Shown: positions 7,640 through 13,430 of the stretch, in pieces
Position numbering within the stretch: the first letter of the stretch is position 1
Layout: every line of letters begins with the position of its first letter
From: a virus
Length of the DNA stretch: 42,404 nt
Strand: one strand, 5' to 3'
IMG/VR virus record: IMGVR_UViG_3300027747_003556
Coordinates: 1 to 42,404 of that record
The notes under the pieces: model-generated
Databases searched by the model: none
Told to the model about the DNA's origin: nothing
The model's input: only the letters and a program-made list of their open reading frames with translations
Position numbers and translations under genes: made by a program

Positions 7640-8131
7640 TCACCCGCACCCCACGCCAACGCCGCCCTTGTCGCGGCTGTCCACAAACTCCTGCCAGGGC
7701 CGCCAGCCCTGCGGGCAGTGGAAGCCCCAGTCCCGCACCCGCGGGCCGCACAGGAACATGGTGGTAACCGGCTGCAGCCCGGTTGGCGCGGGCAGTAGCT
7801 CCACGCGGTGCGGCGTCTCCGCGTCGCGGCTGATCGTCTCGCCCTGGCAGCGCATCAGCGCCACGCCGCCCGGCAGGTGTTCCAGGTAGCTGCCATCCAA
7901 CAGAATGGACGTGCTGGCATAGGGGTGGTCGTGCAGCGCGCGGTCGTCGTCGCTGCGCAGGAAGTGGTGCACGTAGATCCCGGGTCCGTCGCCGCGCGGG
8001 GTCAGGTGCCAGCGCAGCAGATACGGGTTGTCGGTGCCGCCGATGATGAAATCCGGCGGCGCCAGCATGGCCAGGTGCGCCAGGTGCAGCATGTTGCGGC
8101 GCTGCGGTTCGGCAATCAAGTTGCTCATCAT
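7640..8131 (-). CDS. Single-domain cupin-like protein
   Basis: A 163-residue protein with a cupin metal site: HDHP (His67, His69), a Glu about 15 residues on (Glu84, in SYLEH) and a later His108 in the second cupin block (ETPHRVEL). The start sits in an ATGATG run overlapping the upstream stop. Cupins bind Fe or Mn and may act as dioxygenases or small-molecule binders; nothing in the sequence fixes the substrate. A cupin in a temperate phage early operon suggests a host-interaction or anti-defence role, which is inference. Confidence 0.7.
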   Translation of the reverse strand: MMSNLIAEPQRRNMLHLAHLAMLAPPDFIIGGTDNPYLLRWHLTPRGDGPGIYVHHFLRSDDDRALHDHPYASTSILLDGSYLEHLPGGVALMRCQGETISRDAETPHRVELLPAPTGLQPVTTMFLCGPRVRDWGFHCPQGWRPWQEFVDSRDKGGVGVGCG

Positions 8132-8418
8132 TCCCCCTTCGCGCTGTCGCGCAGGTGTTGCAGCCGGCGGTCCCCGGCCAGGGTGCGGCGGGCGCGCAGC
8201 ACGCGGCGCCCGGGGTTGTCCACGCTGAGGCGCGCGGGCAGGTGCAGGATGGTGCCGCCCTCGGCCTGGCCGAGTTCCAGCACCTGCCGCGCCAACCAGA
8301 AGTCCTGCATGGTCGGCAGCAGCAGGTCGGCGCCGGCGGGTATCGGCCAGCCTTCCAGGCGGGGCAGCGGCGCGGCGTAGAAGCCGGGCAGGGCGGCCAG
8401 CAATTCCAGTTCAGTCAT
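8128..8418 (-). CDS. Hypothetical protein, 96 aa
   Basis: ATG 8418 overlaps the upstream stop (ATGA) and its own stop overlaps the cupin start. The frame stays open upstream to 9279, but that extension is a shadow of the upstream gene. The product is a mixed alpha/beta protein with a basic C-terminus (RRVLRARRTLAGDRRLQHLR). No family recognised; the basic tail would suit nucleic-acid contact. Confidence 0.55.
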   Translation of the reverse strand: MTELELLAALPGFYAAPLPRLEGWPIPAGADLLLPTMQDFWLARQVLELGQAEGGTILHLPARLSVDNPGRRVLRARRTLAGDRRLQHLRDSAKGE

Positions 8419-9380
8419 GCTGCGTGCCTCTCGCGCAGCGTCTCGCGCCGCAGCCGTTCCACCTCTCTCGCGGGCATGCGGAACTGTGTGGCCATGCGCA
8501 GAATGTCCGGCGTGACCTTGGCCTGCGTCGCCTCGCGCAATGCCGCCCGCACCTGGTCGGCGCGCTGGGCCAGCCGGGCGTCCACCTCCTCCGGCGGCAG
8601 GACTGCCGGCGGGGCAAGGGCGGCGGCTGGCTCGGCTGCCCGCGCCGGCGGCAACGCCCGGCTGGGCCGGCGCTTGCGCGGCTTGGCCGCCGGTGCCGGG
8701 CGTGGCTTCGGTGGGGTGGAGGCGGCGCGCTGGGCGTTGCGTGCCTGCCGCAGGGCCAGCAGGCGTTCCGGGCTGGCGGGCGCCAGCAGGCCCAAGGTGC
8801 GGGCCTTCAGGTGCACCGCGTGGCCAGACATCACCGGCAAGCCCTGCAGCGCGTTCACCGCGGCGTGCAGCGCGCCCCAGTCGTTCAGCCCGGTGCGGGA
8901 AACGCGGGCGCGCAGCAGGCTCAAACGCGCCGCCGACCACTTGGCCAAATGCTGCGCGTTGCCGCTGGCCGCGATGGCGTCCTCTGGCGGCCCCGGCAGC
9001 TTCAGCGTGCGTGCCCAGGCCTTCACCTCCTCCAGCTTGCTGAAGGGGCGGCCGGGCAGGGCATTCAGCGTGGCCAAAACCTGCCGAAAACTCAGCCCTG
9101 CGGCGCGGCCTTCGCGCAATGCCGCTTCGCGGTCGGCGGTGCGGCAGACGCTGTTGGGGCTGCGGGCGCCGCCGCTGCGCGGGCGCCGCAACCCCAGCGC
9201 GGTCGCGCGGTTTTGCAGCCCAACAACGGAAAAAATGGGCTTCTTGGCCGGCAGCCTGTTCGCCTCGGCCAGCAGCCAAACCAGGTCGGCGGTGGTGTAA
9301 TGCTGGGCCAGCAGCGCATCCCGCGCCGCGGTCCAGGTACCGGGCTTGTAGCTGCGGGGGGCGGCGGCGAGCTCAGTCAT
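8415..9380 (-). CDS. Multi-module SANT/GcrA-like DNA-binding protein, 321 aa
   Basis: The N-terminal 200 residues look like three tandem copies of one small helical module: one opening WTAARDALLAQHYT and closing ALGLRRP, a second closing TLKLPGP, and a third opening WSAARLSLLRARV and closing TLGLLAP. The pattern of Trp, a long helix, a middle helix and a basic end resembles SANT/Myb and GcrA-type helical DNA-binding domains. A Pro/Ala/Lys linker (about 215-260) joins a C-terminal helical part. It is the largest unknown of the leftward operon. A transcriptional or nucleoid role is inferred from the repeated fold. Confidence 0.65.
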   Translation of the reverse strand: MTELAAAPRSYKPGTWTAARDALLAQHYTTADLVWLLAEANRLPAKKPIFSVVGLQNRATALGLRRPRSGGARSPNSVCRTADREAALREGRAAGLSFRQVLATLNALPGRPFSKLEEVKAWARTLKLPGPPEDAIAASGNAQHLAKWSAARLSLLRARVSRTGLNDWGALHAAVNALQGLPVMSGHAVHLKARTLGLLAPASPERLLALRQARNAQRAASTPPKPRPAPAAKPRKRRPSRALPPARAAEPAAALAPPAVLPPEEVDARLAQRADQVRAALREATQAKVTPDILRMATQFRMPAREVERLRRETLRERHAA

Positions 9381-9486
9381 GGAACACCTGCGCCGCCAGC
9401 AGCATCGCGGCGCCCAGGCCGGTGCCGGCCGCCAGCAAAGCCAGCCGATCGACCCAACTGGCGGGGTGGAATGCGCGCGGGGTCAT
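9373..9486 (-). CDS. Tiny membrane protein, 37 aa
   Basis: The product is MTPRAFHPASWVDRLALLAA... with one Ala/Leu/Gly-rich helix long enough to span a membrane. ATG 9486 overlaps the upstream stop (ATGA), and its stop lies inside the start of the 321-aa gene. Support is only the tight coupling and topology. Confidence 0.45.
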   Translation of the reverse strand: MTPRAFHPASWVDRLALLAAGTGLGAAMLLAAQVFHD

Positions 9487-9812
9487 GCCGGCGTCACCAC
9501 CGCGCGCAGCGGCGCCAGCTGGGCCGCCTGGCGGATGGCCTGCTGCAAGCCGCGCTTCAGATCCTTCGCCAGAAGCATGGCCTCCGGCAGGTCCAGCAGC
9601 GTCTCCACCTCCATCGGCCCGGTATTCAGCCGCAGCCGCACCCAGGGCCGGTTCTGCAGCACCTGCGATTCCAGTTCATCGGCCAGGGCGGCCAGCCCTT
9701 GGCCGTCCAGCTGCACCATGAAGGACAGCCACCCGCAGAAGGCGTGCAGGTTGACGAAGGGCTTGCCATTGGCCGCCACCTCGGCATCCACCGTGAAGGC
9801 CAGCTTGCTCAC
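9483..9812 (-). CDS. Hypothetical protein, 109 aa (GTG start)
   Basis: I chose GTG 9812 because it forms a GTGA overlap with the upstream stop; the open frame continues to 10265 only as a shadow. The product starts with strands (KLAFTVDAEVAANGKPFVNL), continues with a mixed region and ends in an amphipathic helix (AMLLAKDLKRGLQQAIRQAA). Not recognised. Confidence 0.55.
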   Translation of the reverse strand: MSKLAFTVDAEVAANGKPFVNLHAFCGWLSFMVQLDGQGLAALADELESQVLQNRPWVRLRLNTGPMEVETLLDLPEAMLLAKDLKRGLQQAIRQAAQLAPLRAVVTPA

Positions 9813-10366
9813 GCGAAGCACTCCACGGCGCCGTCCAGCAGGCGCAGCACGGCATCTGTGCGAATGCGGTTGGCCAGCGGGCCATGCCGCAGGCTTTCCG
9901 CCAGGGCGCGAAGGTGCCGGTCGTCGTACCCGCAGTTGGTCGCGGCCAAGGCAACCTCGGCCGGGGTCAGGGCGCGCCATTCCTCCCCGCGGCAGCAGGC
10001 CAGCAGCGCGGTGCGGATGTAATCGGCCTCGATGCCGTATTGCCGCAGCAGGGGGCGGAATGCCGCGGGCTGGTCGAGGACCCAGCGGAAGTCGATGCGG
10101 CGGGCGTGCGGCGGCGCGGTCGGCTCCGGCGGCGTGGCGGCGGGCGGGGCGGCGAAGCGCTCGGCGGCGGCGCGCAGCGTTTCCGCCAGCGCCACCAGGC
10201 GCATGCGGCCGTGGCCGGAGGCCAGCAGCGCGCTGTCGGCGGCCAGCGTGTCCAGCGCGGCGCAATGGGCGCGCATCACCTCGGTAACGCTGGCGCTGGC
10301 GCCGGCCAGGTGCAGCGCGGTGACGTAGCAGGCCGCGCGGGTGGGGGCTTCGGTCTGGGCGTTCAT
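9809..10366 (-). CDS. Hypothetical helical protein, 185 aa
   Basis: Mostly alpha-helical by composition, with a Pro-rich break near residues 72-88. The C-terminal half contains CCRGEEWRALTPAEVALAAT and a Cys near the end. ATG 10366 overlaps the upstream stop (ATGA). No family recognised. It is the second gene of the leftward early transcript. Confidence 0.6.
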   Translation of the reverse strand: MNAQTEAPTRAACYVTALHLAGASASVTEVMRAHCAALDTLAADSALLASGHGRMRLVALAETLRAAAERFAAPPAATPPEPTAPPHARRIDFRWVLDQPAAFRPLLRQYGIEADYIRTALLACCRGEEWRALTPAEVALAATNCGYDDRHLRALAESLRHGPLANRIRTDAVLRLLDGAVECFA

Positions 10367-10695
10367 GGCGCGTTCACCACCAGGTTGCCCGGCAGGCGCA
10401 CGCTGACGCGCAACACCACGGCGTCGGTCACGTCGCGTTCCAGCGCGTCCTGGGCGTCGTGCAGGTCCATGGGGGTGCTGTTGCTGGCCAGCACTTCCGC
10501 CAGGTGCCCGGCAATGCCCAGCGCCAGCATGACCTCCACCGGAGTGAACATGCGGGCCAGGGCAGGGCCGGCGTCCCGCAGGGCCAGCACGGCGCGGGCA
10601 ATGGCCAGGACGTCCGCCGCTTCCTGCGTCGGGTTGGGGTCGCCTTGCGGCGGGGTGGTGAGAGGTTGAAGGGATGGCACGGGATGTTCCCCCAT
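10363..10695 (-). CDS. First gene of leftward early operon, 110 aa, unknown
   Basis: The frame opens at GTG 10719, but that codon lies between the predicted -35 and -10 of the leftward promoter. I therefore take ATG 10695 (MGEHPVPSL...), about 5-8 bases after the predicted transcript start and without a Shine-Dalgarno. The product has a Pro-rich N-terminus, an Ala/Leu helical middle (VLAIARAVLALRDAG; VEVMLALGIAGHLAEVLA) and a strand-rich end. By position it is analogous to immediate-early left-arm genes. Function unknown. Confidence 0.6.
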   Translation of the reverse strand: MGEHPVPSLQPLTTPPQGDPNPTQEAADVLAIARAVLALRDAGPALARMFTPVEVMLALGIAGHLAEVLASNSTPMDLHDAQDALERDVTDAVVLRVSVRLPGNLVVNAP

Positions 10696-10708
10696 CGGTT
10701 GATGGGGT

Positions 10709-10738
10709 AACGTAGCCACAGGCTACTTATTCGGTCAA
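10709..10738 (-). promoter_or_regulatory. Leftward early promoter (PL-like)
   Basis: On the minus strand, -35 TTGACC (10738-10733), an 18-base spacer and -10 TACGTT (10714-10709). Operator O1 covers the spacer and part of the -10, and O2 lies 8 bases upstream of the -35. It has the same architecture as the rightward promoter at 11245-11274. Confidence 0.65.
10712..10726. promoter_or_regulatory. Operator O1
   Basis: A perfect palindrome GTAGCC-ACA-GGCTAC overlapping the -10 and spacer of the leftward promoter. It is one of four matching sites around the repressor gene, and binding here would block RNA polymerase. Confidence 0.75.
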
Positions 10739-10746
10739 GCGAAAGT

Positions 10747-10761
10747 GTAGCTTCAGGCTAC
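10747..10761. promoter_or_regulatory. Operator O2 (overlaps repressor stop codon)
   Basis: GTAGCTTCAGGCTAC, matching O1/O4 with one imperfect arm. Read on the minus strand, its bases encode the last residues of the repressor (Val-Ala-stop). Centre-to-centre distance to O1 is 35 bp. Confidence 0.65.
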
Positions 10762-11172
10762 TTTGCGACTTTTCGCCCCACGGGTGCGCTTGGGTGGCGG
10801 GGTTTGTTCCTCCGGCATTGCCACCGCTGCGGGTGCGCTTGCCTGCAACAAGGTTAGGACCGCTTGCCTGACACCCGGCGCAGCTGAGCGCATGAGGCGG
10901 AGCACTTCCGTCTCCTCGGTGTCTTCCAGGTGGATCGCCTCATCGGCCCCTTCAGCAAGCCAGTCCAGCTTGACGCGGTAGTACATGGCCAGAGCCCTTA
11001 GACTTTCGCGCGAGGGAGCCTTCTTGCCGCTTTCCCACTCCGAAACAGTCGGACGCGAGACACCTACGGCTTCTGCTACCTCTGATTGGCCCAGCTTAGC
11101 GTGTTCCCGTAGTGTTCTCAAGCGCCCAGGTAGGCTTTTGGTCTCAAGTGGCAGTTTCGATTTTCGAGCCAT
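10753..11172 (-). CDS. CI-like XRE-family repressor without autoprotease domain
   Basis: A 139-residue protein. The HTH at residues 15-75 (LRTLREHAKLGQSEVAEAVG / VSRPTVSEWESGKKAPS) is a textbook XRE fold. The rest is a short helical region (LRLMRSAAPGVRQAVLTLL) and a basic tail. There is no S24/LexA-type domain, so RecA-driven self-cleavage is not expected. GAAGGGGA precedes ATG 11172. Four palindromic operators flank the gene, two on each side, so it most likely represses both early promoters. Its own promoter could not be identified. Confidence 0.85.
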   Translation of the reverse strand: MARKSKLPLETKSLPGRLRTLREHAKLGQSEVAEAVGVSRPTVSEWESGKKAPSRESLRALAMYYRVKLDWLAEGADEAIHLEDTEETEVLRLMRSAAPGVRQAVLTLLQASAPAAVAMPEEQTPPPKRTRGAKSRKVA

Positions 11173-11220
11173 CGTGCAAGTCCCCTTCGGGCCAACATGG
11201 CAGGGGCAAAAATCCCATGT

Positions 11221-11235
11221 GTCGCCTGAGGCTAC
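11221..11235. promoter_or_regulatory. Operator O3
   Basis: GTCGCCTGAGGCTAC, one mismatch from the palindrome consensus. It lies 9 bases upstream of the rightward -35, mirroring O2 relative to the leftward promoter, and 48 bases upstream of the repressor start, where it could also affect repressor transcription. Confidence 0.65.
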
Positions 11236-11244
11236 TTTCTGGGC

Positions 11245-11274
11245 TTGCACCGCAACGTAGCTACAGGCTACGTT
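11245..11274 (+). promoter_or_regulatory. Rightward early promoter (PR-like)
   Basis: -35 TTGCAC (11245-11250), 18-base spacer, -10 TACGTT (11269-11274). O4 covers the spacer and -10. The expected transcript start, 7 bases after the -10, falls on the A of ATG 11281, so the message would be leaderless. Confidence 0.65.
11257..11271. promoter_or_regulatory. Operator O4
   Basis: GTAGCTACAGGCTAC; with flanks the symmetry extends to AACGTAGC...GCTACGTT. It overlaps the rightward -10. Centre-to-centre distance to O3 is 36 bp, almost the same as O1-O2. Confidence 0.75.
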
Positions 11275-11280
11275 TCCGTG

Positions 11281-11496
11281 ATGAGCGACATTGTTCAACG
11301 TGCGATTGATAGCGCCGGCGGCGTGGCCAAGCTGGCGAAGGCCGTGGGTGTCAAGCACACCTCGGTGATCGGCTGGCGTGCCCGGGGCGCGATTCCGGCC
11401 GAGCGGGTCAAGCTGGTTGCTGAAGTCACGGGGATCGCGCCGCATCTACTGCGGCCCGATGTGTTCGAGGTGCCGCCAGCCGAGGCGGCAGCGTGA
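11281..11496 (+). CDS. Cro/YdaS-like HTH regulator (leaderless)
   Basis: A 71-residue protein. AIDSAGGVAKLAKAVGVKHT followed by SVIGWRARGAIPAERV is the YdaS/Cro-type HTH signature, with a short Pro/Ala tail. ATG 11281 coincides with the predicted transcript start of the rightward promoter and has no Shine-Dalgarno. By position, divergent from and next to the repressor, it should play the Cro role, competing for the same operators. YdaS family members are sometimes called antitoxins, but no toxin partner is adjacent. Confidence 0.8.
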   Translation: MSDIVQRAIDSAGGVAKLAKAVGVKHTSVIGWRARGAIPAERVKLVAEVTGIAPHLLRPDVFEVPPAEAAA

Positions 11497-11504
11497 TGCG
11501 GCGC

Positions 11505-12053
11505 TCAGTTCACCGGGCGGATGGCCGTGAAGCGGAACAGGAAGTCCGGGTCCTGCATTGCGCCGGCGAAGGTCATGCTGATTTCTCGCAGGCAGTCGTC
11601 CCGATGGGGGCGGAACTCGCCGTCGAAGCTGATGGTTTGGCCGCGCCGCAAGCCCGCGGCCACCGGAAACAGCGGGCTGCCGTGCGGGATCAGGGTGCGG
11701 TCCTGGGTGTCGATGAACTCCACGTTCCAGGTTTGCAGCGTCACCAAGGGGGAAATCCGCACGATCAGGATGCCGTTGCCCGCGCTGGTGCTGTCCAGCC
11801 GTTCCACGGTGCCGACCCAGCCCCGCACGACGCCGCGGGCCGCGTTCATCGTCTCGCAGATTTCGCGCGCCCGCGCGGGCCGCAGCGCACCGCCGGCCAT
11901 GTCGTTCGGCCTGTCGCGGTAGCGGGCCGCGTAGCTTTCCACAATCTGCACCAGGCGCTGTTCCTGCGGCGGCGCGGCCGGTTGAGCTGCCGCGCCAAAG
12001 CCTATTGCAACCAGCAGCAGGGCGGTCCCAACCGCGCGTTGTCCGATACTCAT
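11505..12053 (-). CDS. Secreted/periplasmic protein, moron candidate
   Basis: A 182-residue protein with GGAGGG 7 bases before ATG 12053. The N-terminus is a Sec signal peptide (basic start, then ALLLVAIGFGAAAQ with a likely cut after AAA). The mature part is strand-rich (GWVGTVERLD; GILIVRISPLVTLQTWNVEF) and ends FLFRFTAIRP, possibly an OB-like barrel; family not recognised. It lies on the opposite strand between the Cro-like and CII-like genes, interrupting the right-arm operon. That is typical of a lysogenic-conversion or superinfection-exclusion gene with its own promoter; this role is inferred. Confidence 0.65.
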   Translation of the reverse strand: MSIGQRAVGTALLLVAIGFGAAAQPAAPPQEQRLVQIVESYAARYRDRPNDMAGGALRPARAREICETMNAARGVVRGWVGTVERLDSTSAGNGILIVRISPLVTLQTWNVEFIDTQDRTLIPHGSPLFPVAAGLRRGQTISFDGEFRPHRDDCLREISMTFAGAMQDPDFLFRFTAIRPVN

Positions 12054-12172
12054 CCCGCATCCCTCCATTCCGCCCGCGCATCCTCGCCCCTCCGTGGCTT
12101 CGCTGTCCACCTTGGGTTGAAAGCCGCCGCCCGGCACGAAATTGCCGTTCTCGCAACACTTAGGGCGTGCGC

Positions 12173-12643
12173 ATGACCGCCGGCTCGGCCCTGCCGGAGG
12201 TTGATGCCCGGGCGCTGCGGGTGCAGTGCAAGCTGGCCGTGGCCGGCGTGGGCGGGCCGTACAGCGCCAGCGTGGCGCTGGGCTATGCCAGCCAGGGCAA
12301 CATATCCGCGGCCACCGACCCCAACGACTGGGCCCGCTGGATGCGCGTGGACCACGCGGTGGTGCTGGACAGCCTGGCGCCGCATCCTTTCATCACCGCC
12401 TGCATGGCGCGGCTGCTGGGCTACCAGCTGGTGCGGCTGCCCGCGCCGGCCGCGTGCAGCGTGCGGGCGGTGGGGGAAATGCTGGGCAGCCTGGCGCCGG
12501 TGCTGGCCGCCGCGGCCGTGGCGCTGACCGACCACCGGATCTCGGAAGCCGAGCGCGCCGCCATGCTGCCGCAGCTGGAAGCGGCCATGGCCAGCATCGG
12601 CACCGCGCACGCCACCCTTTCCCAAGCCTGCCTGGAGGACTGA
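12173..12643 (+). CDS. CII-like (CP76-type) phage regulatory protein
   Basis: A 156-residue protein. The layout KLAVAGVGGPYSASVALGY, then SQGNISAATDPNDWARWMRV, a V-D-x-x-x-x-L segment and ITACMARLLGYQLVRLP follows the pattern of the CII/CP76 regulatory family in proteobacterial temperate phages. The rest is a long Ala-rich helix with ISEAERAAMLPQLEAA. ATG 12173 is preferred over GTG 12167; no strong ribosome site is seen. It likely helps set the lysis-lysogeny decision. Confidence 0.6.
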   Translation: MTAGSALPEVDARALRVQCKLAVAGVGGPYSASVALGYASQGNISAATDPNDWARWMRVDHAVVLDSLAPHPFITACMARLLGYQLVRLPAPAACSVRAVGEMLGSLAPVLAAAAVALTDHRISEAERAAMLPQLEAAMASIGTAHATLSQACLED

Positions 12644-12645
12644 CC

Positions 12646-13224
12646 ATGGCCCCGCCCATGCCCGTTGCCGTGCCCGGCGTCTCAACCCCAGGTGGACAAG
12701 CCCCCGCGCTGTTGACGCTGCTGGAGCGGCGCTTCCGTGGCGTTCGGGTGGACCTGCACGGCTGGACGCCCGATGCGGTGCAGGCGCTGCGGGACATGTG
12801 GGCGGAAGGCGTGCCCACCCGCGCGATCGGCCGCGTGCTGGGGTGTGGCAACAACGCCGTGGTGGGCAAGGCGCATCGGCTGAAGCTGGAAGGCCGGGTC
12901 AACCCGGTGACGCAGCTGGCCGCGGCCCGCCCGCCGCGCGGCACCAAGCGCCTGAGCTACGCGGCGCCGGCCCAGGCTCGCCCAGCCCAGCCCCGCCCCG
13001 CCGTCGCGCCGGCTGCGCTGACCACCACCCCCGCCGAGCCGCCCGAGCCGGCCACGCAGTTCCGCCGGCGCGAAGCAGGCGAATGCTGCTGGCCCCTGTG
13101 GGGCATGCAGGAACGCGGCACGCCCGGCTATGGCCGGTTCTGCTGCGCCCCGGCGCCGGGTGGCCAGGCCTATTGCCCGGAACATCGGGCCATCGGCACC
13201 GTGCGCCGGCAGGTGGCGGCATGA
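12646..13224 (+). CDS. gcrA: GcrA-family cell-cycle regulator
   Basis: A 192-residue protein, slightly longer than cellular GcrA (about 173 aa). The N-terminal DNA-binding part (about residues 38-88) reads GWTPDAVQALRDMWAEGVP, IGRVLGCGNNAVVGKAHRLK and EGRVNP, as in GcrA. The C-terminal part has ECCWPLWG and FCC...YCPEH, matching the conserved Cys/Trp-rich sigma-interacting region. GcrA acts with sigma70 RNA polymerase at promoters carrying CcrM-methylated GANTC sites in Alphaproteobacteria. A phage copy could redirect host transcription or drive its own early or late promoters. It starts 2 bases after the CII-like stop. Confidence 0.88.
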   Translation: MAPPMPVAVPGVSTPGGQAPALLTLLERRFRGVRVDLHGWTPDAVQALRDMWAEGVPTRAIGRVLGCGNNAVVGKAHRLKLEGRVNPVTQLAAARPPRGTKRLSYAAPAQARPAQPRPAVAPAALTTTPAEPPEPATQFRRREAGECCWPLWGMQERGTPGYGRFCCAPAPGGQAYCPEHRAIGTVRRQVAA

Positions 13225-13430
13225 GCGTGCGTCACATGCTGGCCGCGGTGCTGGTTGCGCCGCCGCCCCCGGACCAGACGGGCAACCATTCGGACTTCGC
13301 CACGGCCGCCGCGGTTATTCAGGACGTGGCCACCCTGCCGCCGGAGCCTCGCCGCCGCCTGGTGCTGGCCCTGGTCCGGCGCGAGTTCGGCGACGGCGTG
13401 GCGGCCGCGCTGGAAGGGCGGCGGCCGTGA
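13221..13430 (+). CDS. Hypothetical protein, 69 aa
   Basis: ATG 13221 overlaps the gcrA stop (ATGA) and its stop overlaps the helicase GTG. The product is Pro-rich near residues 14-20, then helical (FATAAAVIQDVATLPPEPRR), ending in a basic Arg-rich segment. Position just before the helicase raises the idea of a helicase-associated factor, but there is no sequence evidence. Confidence 0.5.
   Translation: MSVRHMLAAVLVAPPPPDQTGNHSDFATAAAVIQDVATLPPEPRRRLVLALVRREFGDGVAAALEGRRP

Noticed and set aside
10363-10719. GTG 10719 as start of the first left-arm gene
   Set aside because: It lies inside the predicted promoter, upstream of the expected transcript start.
11281-11496. YdaS antitoxin of a toxin-antitoxin pair
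   Set aside because: No YdaT-like or other toxin is adjacent on the same strand; the position and operators fit a Cro role better.
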